From NCBI GenBank assembly GCA_934153655.1, contig CAKPFH010000035.1, positions 1-15,760 of the forward strand: 15,760 bases of DNA, in the 5' to 3' direction. Shown in pieces: positions 1-6,462 of the stretch. Origin of the DNA: an uncultured Bacilli bacterium. GTDB lineage: Bacteria; Bacillota_I; Bacilli_A; RF39; UBA660. The notes under the pieces are model-generated. The model saw only the letters and a list, made by a program, of their open reading frames with translations. It made no database searches and had not been told where the DNA came from. The position numbers and the translations under genes were made by a program. How positions within the stretch are numbered: the stretch's first letter is position 1; every line of letters starts with the position of its first letter.

Positions 1-11
1 TTTATAATATG

Positions 12-40
12 TTGTCGCAATTGGTATTTCATGTTAAAAT
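12..40 (+). promoter_or_regulatory. Promoter with extended -10 upstream of the SWIM gene
   Basis: TTGTCG at 12-17, a 17-base spacer, then TAAAAT at 35-40 preceded by TG at 32-33, which makes an extended -10. The predicted transcription start, near 47, falls directly before the ribosome binding site AAAGGAAGG (48-56). This is a pattern reading only. Confidence 0.45.
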
Positions 41-61
41 AATATCAAAGGAAGGTAAATT

Positions 62-901
62 ATGGCAATTGATACAAGTTTATATGAAGATGAAGAGAAA
101 GAATATGATTATAATAAAATATTAGAAAATTGTAATTTTGATTTTTCAAATGAAATAATGACAAGAGGTAATAAATATTATGTAGATGGTAATGTTCTAC
201 AATGTTTTAAAGTAAATGATGGTTTTATTGCTAAAGTAAAAGGAACTGCTGATAAAATATATACAGTTCATATTAACGTTGATCCACTTGATGAATATGT
301 TGAATATGAATGTGATTGTCCATATGAAGATAATTGTAAACATGAATATGCAACTTTAATAGCTATTAATTATGGAGATTATGAAATAGCAAATTTAAAG
401 CCTGAAATAACTGAAAAAAGTGAAAGTATTTTAAATATTATTAAATCAGTTCCAGCTGAAGAAATCAAGGAATACTTACTAACTTCAAATGATAAAGATT
501 TAATAAATAGTATATCTTTTCATGATTATTTTAGAAAGTATTTTCCTATTCAAGAATATAATTTTTATTATAATAATTTATATAATGCTCTTATTTTATC
601 AACTAATTATAAAAATATCCTAGATGATTATTTAAACCGTGTTAATCAATATATTAGTAGCAAAGAATTTAGTGAAGCTTATAAAATATTAAAAGCTATT
701 ATAGAAGCCTATAATGATAGTAAAAAATTAAACTATAATGAAGAAGCAGTAGAATTATTATCAAAACTTGGAATGTTTTTAAGAGTAGTTAAAAGAAAAG
801 GTGATAATACTTTAAAACAAGAAATTACTACTTGGGCTAATAATTTAAAATATGATAATTATTACTTAGAAGATATTTTGTTAAGTATAAATGCATTTTA
901 A
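62..901 (+). CDS. SWIM zinc-finger domain protein
   Basis: A 279-residue soluble protein. Residues 84-94 carry the SWIM zinc-binding pattern C-x-C-x5-C-x-H (C84, C86, C92, H94). It is preceded at 35-45 by a stretch of the form RGxKYYxxGxV, typical of bacterial SWIM proteins, with the expected beta-rich segment between. SWIM domains bind zinc and are thought to contact DNA or protein. In Firmicutes they are often fused to or encoded beside SNF2 helicases, but no helicase domain follows here. Residues 110-279 look all-helical and acidic, with no motif I recognise. The ATG is supported by AAAGGAAGG six bases upstream. It is the first gene of a probable three-gene operon with the pyrophosphohydrolase 19 bases downstream. 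Domain identity is fairly sure; function is unknown. Confidence 0.8.
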   Translation: MAIDTSLYEDEEKEYDYNKILENCNFDFSNEIMTRGNKYYVDGNVLQCFKVNDGFIAKVKGTADKIYTVHINVDPLDEYVEYECDCPYEDNCKHEYATLIAINYGDYEIANLKPEITEKSESILNIIKSVPAEEIKEYLLTSNDKDLINSISFHDYFRKYFPIQEYNFYYNNLYNALILSTNYKNILDDYLNRVNQYISSKEFSEAYKILKAIIEAYNDSKKLNYNEEAVELLSKLGMFLRVVKRKGDNTLKQEITTWANNLKYDNYYLEDILLSINAF

Positions 902-920
902 TTAAAAAATTGGAGGAAAA

Positions 921-1235
921 ATGAAAGAATTAGAAGAAAAAATAGTTGAGTTTTCTAAAGAAAGAGATTGGTTACAATTTAATACTCCGGAAAATTTAGC
1001 TAAATCAATTTCTATTGAAGCTGGAGAATTATTAGAATGTTTTCAATGGAATAATAATTATAATGAAGAAGAATTAAAATACGAAATAGCTGATGTTATG
1101 AATTATTGTATTTTATTATGTCATCAAATTGGTGTTGATCCTAAACAAATTATTTTAGAAAAGTTAGAAATATCAAAGAAAAAGTATCCAATTACTAAAT
1201 TTAAAGGTAAAAGTGATAAATATAATAAATTATAA
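921..1235 (+). CDS. MazG-type nucleotide pyrophosphohydrolase
   Basis: A 104-residue single-domain protein of the all-alpha NTP pyrophosphohydrolase superfamily, closest in pattern to the small MazG-like and dCTP pyrophosphatase-like members. The N-terminal stretch ERDWLQFNTPENLAKSI is characteristic. The metal-binding residues are visible as E33-x2-E36 in SIEAGELLE and E55-x2-D58 in YEIADV, which fits the family pattern ExxE...ExxD; the C-terminal KYP (residues 88-90) is also typical. Members hydrolyse non-canonical or excess nucleoside triphosphates to monophosphate and pyrophosphate, cleaning the nucleotide pool in the cytosol. The exact substrate cannot be read. GGAGG at 911-915 gives a strong start signal. 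Confidence 0.87.
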   Translation: MKELEEKIVEFSKERDWLQFNTPENLAKSISIEAGELLECFQWNNNYNEEELKYEIADVMNYCILLCHQIGVDPKQIILEKLEISKKKYPITKFKGKSDKYNKL

Positions 1236-1248
1236 GTAAAGGAATTTC

Positions 1249-1767
1249 ATGAAAACCTATTTAATAATTATAAACATTATTAGTTTTTTTATCTATTTTA
1301 CCAAGATAGATTTCTTAATTACCATTATAACTATCTTAGGTGGAGAGACAGGAGAACTAGTTAATTTAATTTTATTTGATAGAAGATTTACCAAAGAAAA
1401 TATGATGAATAAAATACTTATCATAGCAACATTTATTATTCAAATAATATTACTTATTTTACTAAACAAGAAAACTATTAACTTTAACCCTGAATTATTA
1501 AATAATAAATTTTTTCTAATATACTTAATATTAATTAATCTTATTACTTTCTTAATATTTTATTTAGATAAACAAAGAGCTATTAAAAATAAATGGCGTT
1601 TTAAAATAACTTCTTTATTAAGTCTTTGCTTATTAGGTGGAGAGATAGGAGCCATTAGTTCTATGTATATATTTAACCATAAAACTAATGTTAATTATTT
1701 TACTAAAGGAATACCTTTAATAATGATAGTTCATTTCTTAATACTATTACTATTAATGAATATATAA
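1249..1767 (+). CDS. DUF1294 membrane protein with an internal duplication
   Basis: A 172-residue hydrophobic protein. Residues 92-165 match DUF1294 well: a helix, then YLDKQRA (105-111), WRF (116-118), LLGGEIGA (128-135) and FNHKTNVNYFTKGIP (142-156). The first half resembles the same domain in degenerate form: NIISFFIY (9-16), ILGGETGE (29-36) and FDRRFTKENMMNKI (43-56). The charged DK-R-W-R loop between the first two helices is missing, and the HK signature is altered. The LGGE motifs lie about 99 residues apart. The family is a small integral membrane protein of unknown function. AAAGGAA precedes the ATG and the gap to the previous gene is 13 bases, so it is probably co-transcribed. Confidence 0.75.
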   Translation: MKTYLIIINIISFFIYFTKIDFLITIITILGGETGELVNLILFDRRFTKENMMNKILIIATFIIQIILLILLNKKTINFNPELLNNKFFLIYLILINLITFLIFYLDKQRAIKNKWRFKITSLLSLCLLGGEIGAISSMYIFNHKTNVNYFTKGIPLIMIVHFLILLLLMNI

Positions 1768-1771
1768 TTCT

Positions 1772-1787
1772 AATTAAAATTTTAATT
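1772..1787. repeat. 16-base perfect palindrome next to the -35 box
   Basis: AATTAAAA (1772-1779) followed directly by its reverse complement TTTTAATT (1780-1787). It runs into the -35 hexamer of the next promoter. It could be a repressor site, or simply AT-rich chance; no U-tract makes it a convincing terminator. Confidence 0.3.
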
Positions 1788-1814
1788 GACAAATTAGGAA
1801 AATAACTGTATAGT
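1786..1814 (+). promoter_or_regulatory. Strong sigma-A promoter for the two-gene metal-fold operon
   Basis: TTGACA at 1786-1791 (perfect -35), a 17-base spacer, then TATAGT at 1809-1814 (five of six). The predicted start near 1821 leaves a leader of about 34 bases before the ATG at 1855, with AGAGGTGAT as ribosome binding site (1842-1850). TGTCAA at 1818-1823 is the inverse of the -35 hexamer and sits around the transcription start. Confidence 0.75.
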
Positions 1815-1854
1815 TTATGTCAAGAAAGAACTTTTTTAAAAAGAGGTGATATAG

Positions 1855-2319
1855 ATGCCAGATAAAATATTATTTAAATTTGATTATTCAGATTTTTTTA
1901 CCTACGACTTAGAAAAGTATTTAGTAGGTTTAAAAGGAGTAAAAACTGCTAAGATTAATCCTAAAAAAGAAGAACTTGAAGTTATATATGATAAGGAACT
2001 TATTTCTTTAAGAATGCTTTTCTATGAAACAAAAACCTATCTTAAATCCTTTAATCTTCCTTTGCTTTTAGGATTTTCTAAAAGAAAACAACTTCCAACT
2101 AAAGAAACAATTATTCATGTAGATAATATTTGCTGTGAATATTGTTTGAAAGAGGAAATAGAAAAATTACTTTTAAATGCTGGAGTTATAGAATTAAAAA
2201 CTGATTATGATTGGATGAAAGATGCTAACCTTTTTATCACCTATGATGAAACTTTAATTAAAGAAGAAGAATTAGCTAATTTACTAGATGGAGTAATAGT
2301 TAAATTTAAAAATAATTAA
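1855..2319 (+). CDS. Protein with two heavy-metal-associated-like domains
   Basis: A 154-residue soluble protein that reads as two ferredoxin-like beta-alpha-beta-beta-alpha-beta units. Unit one (residues 5-62) has GLKGVKTAKINPKKEELEV, close to the 'GV..v.vn.....v.yd' pattern of HMA domains, but no cysteines. Unit two (residues 85-150) has NICCEYCLKEEIEKLL, where C94-x2-C97 occupies the position of the metal-binding CxxC of HMA domains, with C93 beside it. HMA domains bind Cu(I), Zn or similar soft metals in chaperones and P-type ATPases. No ATPase is encoded nearby. Metal binding is inference. A sound promoter and AGAGGTGAT mark this as the first gene of a transcript with the small acidic protein downstream. 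Confidence 0.6.
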   Translation: MPDKILFKFDYSDFFTYDLEKYLVGLKGVKTAKINPKKEELEVIYDKELISLRMLFYETKTYLKSFNLPLLLGFSKRKQLPTKETIIHVDNICCEYCLKEEIEKLLLNAGVIELKTDYDWMKDANLFITYDETLIKEEELANLLDGVIVKFKNN

Positions 2320-2338
2320 ATTATAAGGAATGGGTATT

Positions 2339-2518
2339 ATGTGTATTATATTAAGTTTAATTTTATCGTCTCTTGAAAATGATAAGAAAAAACAAGTTAA
2401 ATATGATTATCTTGATAAGAATGAGAGAGAATTAGTTAAAAAAGGAGAGTACGATCCTTTTAACTTTGAAGAAGAAGAGTTAGAAGATGATGATTATTAT
2501 AGTGAAGATGATGAATAA
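2339..2518 (+). CDS. Small acidic protein of unknown function
   Basis: About 59 residues. There are two in-frame ATGs, at 2330 and 2339. AAGGA at 2325-2329 touches the first ATG but lies nine bases before the second, so I prefer 2339. The N-terminus has a short hydrophobic run (CIILSLILSSL), too short for a confident membrane helix. A lysine-rich middle follows, and the last 17 residues are almost all Glu, Asp, Tyr or Ser (EEEELEDDDYYSEDDE). It lies 19 bases downstream of the two-domain metal-fold protein and ends at the shared terminator. I do not recognise the family. Confidence 0.55.
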   Translation: MCIILSLILSSLENDKKKQVKYDYLDKNERELVKKGEYDPFNFEEEELEDDDYYSEDDE

Positions 2519-2553
2519 AAAAATATTAGAATTTAATACTCTAATATTTTTTT
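2517..2553. terminator. Bidirectional intrinsic terminator between convergent genes
   Basis: A perfect 14-base-pair inverted repeat (2517-2530 with 2540-2553) with a 9-base loop. The arms carry A7 and T7 tails, so a U-run is made in either direction. It begins inside the TAA stop of the small acidic gene (2516-2518) and ends four bases from the stop of the convergent HerA-like gene. Confidence 0.85.
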
Positions 2554-2557
2554 AACT

Positions 2558-4309
2558 TTAATTATCATTGTTAGCATTTATAAACCAAGTTTTTGAAATA
2601 TCAACATTATTAGAATTAGGAGTAGGGTTTGGCAATTCCATTTTTATAATACTTGGAAATTTAAAAGCAGATCCAAATCCTATACAATTACCAGGTTTTA
2701 AACTTCTTAAAGTAGTAATTTCTTCATCAGTTATATTAGGAACTAATTTTTTAATATATTCCAAGTCTTTTGGATGATTCATTTTAAAAATTAAGAAATT
2801 ATTGCATTGACTAACAGCAGTTTCTGATAATTCTTCTGGTCTTTGAGAAATTAAACCAAGCAATATTCCATATTTTCTACCTTCCTTAGTAATTCGATCA
2901 AAAATATTATAACCAAGTAAATTAATATCATTGTCATTCTGAACATATCGATGAGCTTCTTCTAATATTATATGAAAAGCAACACTAGCACGATTAACTC
3001 TTTCTTTTAAATAATCAAATAACATCTTAGAAAGTATTTTAACTATAGTCTTAGCTAATCTATCATCTATATAACTAATATTAAAATGAATAATCTGAGC
3101 TTTGTTATTACTACTAGTTTTAATTAAACTAATTATATATTCATCTCTTGTTAAATAATTATCATATTCAAAGAAAACTTTATTACTACTATTTACTAAA
3201 GAATGTAATCTTACTTTAATAATATTTAATTCATCATATACTCTTTCACTTTTAAATATTCCTTCATCAATTAAAGCAAAATCTAAGGCATCTTCTAAGT
3301 CATTTAAACTATATTTAAAACTACCATTAGGCATTTTAAGTTCTACATTATCAGTTAAATAATTACTAAAGAAATCAATCAACAAAGACATTTCTCTTAA
3401 TTTACCATCAGAATCAATTAATAAACAATTTTTTAAAGCTCTATCATAACCAGGTGATTTAATAACAGTTTCTAAATTTAATTCACTTGTTTTAAAGAAA
3501 GACAAAATAGAAAACACTTGATCTCTTATTTGAACCGGAGGTTTACCACTTAATAAAATATCAATTATACTTCTAGCAATTATATCATTTTTAATTTTTA
3601 AAACACTTGTTTCTTCTCTGGCAAAAATATTTACATATTTTAAAGCTTTTTCAATTATTAATAATTGAGTAGAAGTAGTAGCATTTAATAAAATAGCTAA
3701 GTCATCAACTCCTAATAACCAAGGTGGTATTTTTAAAATATTATCTAAATTAGTATCAGTTGTATAATTTTTATAACTTAAATAAGGATTTAAATTACTA
3801 ATATTAGCAAAAACTTTAGTATATTCTCCATAAGTATCAAAGATAAATAAATTAGAATTATAAGCAACACTACTTCTTTTACTATATAAATTTTGAATAA
3901 TTCTAGCAACTCCACATGATTTACCAGATCCAGTTGAACCAAAAATAGCAAAATGATTTTGAAAAAAAGGATTTATTTTAATAGTTATCTCTTTTTGATA
4001 AACCGGATTAATTCCTAGTTTTAAATCAAGATTTTCTTGATAATTTATACTAGATAAAATTATTTTTAATTCCATATCACTTGGTAGGCTAATTAAACTA
4101 TCTAATTTAGGTTTAACTAAAACACCATAACTAAATTCATTATTAATAATTTCTCCTAATAATTTAACTTTACAATCATTATCATTAATACTTATTACTT
4201 CTCCAATAATACTATTATCTATTTTAACAAAATGATTTATTAAATTTTCTTTACTATTTAAATTAACTATAACATTATTATCATTTATTTCTTTTATCTT
4301 TCCTATCAT
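2558..4309 (-). CDS. HerA/DUF87-family hexameric DNA-translocase-like ATPase
   Basis: A 583-residue protein. Residues 1-65 form a beta-rich HAS-barrel-like N-terminus. Walker A is GSTGSGKS at 124-131, FIFDTYGEY follows at 155-163, Walker B is HIILEEAH at 446-453, GRKYG at 477-481 supplies a likely arginine finger, and SQRPEELS (488-495) is the sensor region typical of HerA. In archaea HerA pairs with the NurA nuclease in end resection; bacterial relatives pair with nucleases or with SIR2 or DUF4297 effectors in phage defence. No nuclease or effector gene is adjacent. The ATG has no Shine-Dalgarno within 20 bases; an AAGGAG lies about 46 bases upstream, beyond a hairpin. The family call is firm, the role open. 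Confidence 0.9.
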   Translation of the reverse strand: MIGKIKEINDNNVIVNLNSKENLINHFVKIDNSIIGEVISINDNDCKVKLLGEIINNEFSYGVLVKPKLDSLISLPSDMELKIILSSINYQENLDLKLGINPVYQKEITIKINPFFQNHFAIFGSTGSGKSCGVARIIQNLYSKRSSVAYNSNLFIFDTYGEYTKVFANISNLNPYLSYKNYTTDTNLDNILKIPPWLLGVDDLAILLNATTSTQLLIIEKALKYVNIFAREETSVLKIKNDIIARSIIDILLSGKPPVQIRDQVFSILSFFKTSELNLETVIKSPGYDRALKNCLLIDSDGKLREMSLLIDFFSNYLTDNVELKMPNGSFKYSLNDLEDALDFALIDEGIFKSERVYDELNIIKVRLHSLVNSSNKVFFEYDNYLTRDEYIISLIKTSSNNKAQIIHFNISYIDDRLAKTIVKILSKMLFDYLKERVNRASVAFHIILEEAHRYVQNDNDINLLGYNIFDRITKEGRKYGILLGLISQRPEELSETAVSQCNNFLIFKMNHPKDLEYIKKLVPNITDEEITTLRSLKPGNCIGFGSAFKFPSIIKMELPNPTPNSNNVDISKTWFINANNDN

Positions 4310-4322
4310 CTTATTTTTTTTA

Positions 4323-4350
4323 TAATCAATAAATTAATTAGTATTGATTA
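4323..4350 (-). promoter_or_regulatory. Leader hairpin upstream of the HerA-like gene
   Basis: A 9-base-pair inverted repeat, TAATCAATA (4323-4331) with TATTGATTA (4342-4350) and a 10-base loop. It lies between an AAGGAG (4355-4360, read on minus) and the ATG at 4309. It is all AT except two G-C pairs, so stability is modest. Any regulatory role is inference. Confidence 0.35.
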
Positions 4351-4366
4351 CTATCTCCTTATTTTA

Positions 4367-4372
4367 ATTATA
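4367..4372 (-). promoter_or_regulatory. Likely -10 box for the HerA-like gene
   Basis: TATAAT on the minus strand (4372 down to 4367). The hexamer 17 bases upstream is a poor TTTTCT; a better TTGTCT (4395-4400) is 22 bases away. The predicted start near 4360 coincides with the AAGGAG. The rest of the 4310-4489 gap is AT-rich DNA in which I see only this element and two hairpins. Confidence 0.35.
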
Positions 4373-4463
4373 AACTTTATTTAGAAAAAAGAAAAGACAA
4401 TTTGTAAACTAATGTTAGAAATAAATAGTCTATTATTTTTAAAATTAAATAAGAAAATATCTT

Positions 4464-4486
4464 TTATAATATTTTTAATATTATAA
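4464..4486. terminator. AT-only hairpin just after the beta-helix gene
   Basis: A perfect 10-base-pair inverted repeat (TTATAATATT, loop TTT, AATATTATAA), four bases past the stop of the minus-strand gene. On minus no good U-tract follows (AAAGATATTTTC), and the stem is all A-T, so its termination strength is doubtful. Confidence 0.35.
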
Positions 4487-4489
4487 TTT

Positions 4490-5707
4490 TTATTTTGTAT
4501 ATTTTTTTCTTACATATAAATAAATATTTATTAAAATAGTAATTAAAAAGATAATAATAACAATTATAGGTAATAAATTAGTTTTTTTAATTACTAAATT
4601 CTTAGTTGTATCTTGATTTTTACTTACTACTTGATAGTAATTATTAGTATTTTTTATATTACCAGTTTTTAAATATTCTTGAATATCGCTGGTAAATTTA
4701 CCACCACTTATAAACTTAGGATTATTAGTTTTAAAAGAATTTGATACTTTGAAATTATCATTTTTGGAAATAAAAGTTCCATTTAAAATATTTATACTTT
4801 TAACCTTTGTATCAGTTTTATTATTAGCTGTAAACTCATAGAACATATTACCATTTTTACTTTCAACTGTTCCATTTGTAATATTTATTTCAATATCACC
4901 AGCATAGGAATTATTAGATTCCACTTGAATACCAGCTCCACTTGCATTAGTTCCACTGCCATTAGGATTAATTGGAGTTTTATCTGGACCAGTTGCAACA
5001 ATATGACCACCTTTAATATTAACAATACCTGATTTTATACTAAGACCAGATTCATAACCTTCGGTATTACCTAAATAATTTAATTTAGAATACCCAGCTA
5101 AATAAATTCCAGGACCAGTTGATTTAATATTAGATGTATCATATAGGTTAATCTCAGGCATATTTTCTTTATCTTTAATATCACCATTTACATAAATGCC
5201 AACACCAGTATCTCCTGTTGTATCTTTTAAAGCATTTATTTTACCTTTAAAATTAACAACAATACCATAACCTTTTTTATTATTTTGATCAATCATGATA
5301 CCTGACCAACCTTCAAGTAAAACTTCACTAGAAACATTTAAAATACTATAATCCTTTTTATTATCAACACTTCCTTTAACAACAACAGCTCCAAAATAAG
5401 GATTTCTTTCTCTAACTGTTCCACTTCCAGTTAAATTAAGAGTACCACCATTTAGTAAAAATACCATTTTAGGAGCCGATATTTCATGACCATTTAAATT
5501 AATTTCAATACTTTTACTTATTTTTAAACTTTCATCTAACTTTATATCACTTAAAATAATTAAAGGATTGTCAAGACTAGCAGCATTATAAGCCTCAAGA
5601 AAAGATTCATAATAAGAACCATTTACTTTAAATAAACTAGTACTGCTTGCAAATACCAAAGTAGGACTAAACAATAATAATAACAATAATAAATATAATT
5701 TCTTCAT
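4490..5707 (-). CDS. Secreted, membrane-anchored parallel beta-helix protein
   Basis: A 405-residue surface protein. Residues 1-20 are a signal peptide (MKK, a long Leu run, cleavage likely after VFA). Residues 60-340 consist of short beta rungs with recurring 'N-G-T/G-h-x-S' motifs, for example INLNGHEI, GTLNLTGSGTV, GIVNIKGGHI, INITNGTVES, INILNGTFIS and ISGGKFTSDIQEYL. These are typical of right-handed beta-helix (pectate-lyase-like) proteins of gut Firmicutes. Residues 377-399 are a transmembrane helix followed by RKKYTK, so it stays in the membrane facing outward; there is no LPxTG. No catalytic set is evident, so adhesion or glycan binding is a guess. The ATG lacks a Shine-Dalgarno, but a TATATT lies about six bases upstream. 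Confidence 0.75.
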   Translation of the reverse strand: MKKLYLLLLLLLFSPTLVFASSTSLFKVNGSYYESFLEAYNAASLDNPLIILSDIKLDESLKISKSIEINLNGHEISAPKMVFLLNGGTLNLTGSGTVRERNPYFGAVVVKGSVDNKKDYSILNVSSEVLLEGWSGIMIDQNNKKGYGIVVNFKGKINALKDTTGDTGVGIYVNGDIKDKENMPEINLYDTSNIKSTGPGIYLAGYSKLNYLGNTEGYESGLSIKSGIVNIKGGHIVATGPDKTPINPNGSGTNASGAGIQVESNNSYAGDIEINITNGTVESKNGNMFYEFTANNKTDTKVKSINILNGTFISKNDNFKVSNSFKTNNPKFISGGKFTSDIQEYLKTGNIKNTNNYYQVVSKNQDTTKNLVIKKTNLLPIIVIIIFLITILINIYLYVRKKYTK

Positions 5708-5734
5708 ACTAAAATATATTAATTTAAAAAGAAA

Positions 5735-5758
5735 AAATACTAATTATTTTTAGTATTT
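5735..5758 (-). terminator. Terminator of the deoB-alkD operon
   Basis: A 9-base-pair inverted repeat AAATACTAA / TTAGTATTT with a 6-base loop, followed on minus by TTTCTTTTT. The TAG stop of the AlkD-like gene (5740-5742) lies inside the stem. Confidence 0.75.
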
Positions 5759-6462
5759 CTCTTTAAAGTTTTTACAAAGTCTTTTTCTTTTTTACTTATT
5801 TGTCTTGAATCAATTATTTTACTAATAGCTTTATTATAAATAAAATCATTTTTAATATTAACTAAATAAATTAAAGTTTTCTCTTGATATTTAATATAAC
5901 TACTTGCTATTAACCAAGAAATAGCCATAGAAACATAATAATCATCAGTTTTTAAATTAGAAACAAGTTCTAAAGTTTTATCTATATAAATATCATGTAA
6001 ATAATAATTTAAAAGAATAATTAAACCAAATCTTTTACTAAAGTTATTCTTAGATTTTAATAATTTCTTAGCATATTTAAAACCAATTTCTTGATTTTCT
6101 TTTTTCTTAAATAATTTTAAATTACTACAACAAGAATCTACTTGAGCCCAAGAAGTAATTTTTTCTTGATAAGCATCTAAGTATTCTAAAATAGTATTAA
6201 TATCTAATTTTAAATAACCATATAAAAATCCTTCAATCATGATTGTTTCATGATAATTACTATTGTTTAATTTAATGAAGGTATTATAATCTCCTTTAGC
6301 AATTTCTTTGCTTATTTTTTTTAATTCTTCGGTTTTAACTCCAATTATTTGGTCATAGTTAATGATTTTTTTTTGAAATTCTTGATATTTTAAATCTTTC
6401 TTGGAATTTAAATAATTTATTAGTTCTTGATAATTGCTAGAATCCCAGGTTGTTAAATTCAT
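5740..6462 (-). CDS. AlkD-like DNA alkylation repair HEAT-repeat protein
   Basis: A 240-residue all-helical protein of the AlkC/AlkD DNA glycosylase family, which in Bacillus cereus AlkD removes N3- and N7-alkylated purines. Family marks: GVKTEELKKISKEI (41-54), matching the 'GVR.P.LR.iAK' start of these proteins; SWAQVDS (104-110); RFGLIILL (144-151); and DDYYVSMAISWLIA (173-186). W105, D109 and W183 sit where AlkD has its functional W109, D113 and W187, so activity is plausible. Its ATG overlaps the deoB stop as ATGA, and GGAG lies about 10 bases upstream, so translation is probably coupled. DNA repair has no obvious link to DeoB. Confidence 0.82.
   Translation of the reverse strand: MNLTTWDSSNYQELINYLNSKKDLKYQEFQKKIINYDQIIGVKTEELKKISKEIAKGDYNTFIKLNNSNYHETIMIEGFLYGYLKLDINTILEYLDAYQEKITSWAQVDSCCSNLKLFKKKENQEIGFKYAKKLLKSKNNFSKRFGLIILLNYYLHDIYIDKTLELVSNLKTDDYYVSMAISWLIASSYIKYQEKTLIYLVNIKNDFIYNKAISKIIDSRQISKKEKDFVKTLKRNTKNN

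Noticed and set aside
2568..2777. A short plus-strand frame opposite the HerA-like gene
   Set aside because: It lies antisense to conserved HerA C-terminal sequence and has no ribosome site.
2558..4309. A HerA-based antiphage system
   Set aside because: No nuclease, SIR2 or other effector gene flanks the ATPase; its neighbours are a small acidic protein and a surface protein.
4310..4489. A small RNA or riboswitch in the gap before the HerA-like gene
   Set aside because: Only AT-rich simple hairpins are visible, with no known riboswitch core or conserved GC-rich stem.
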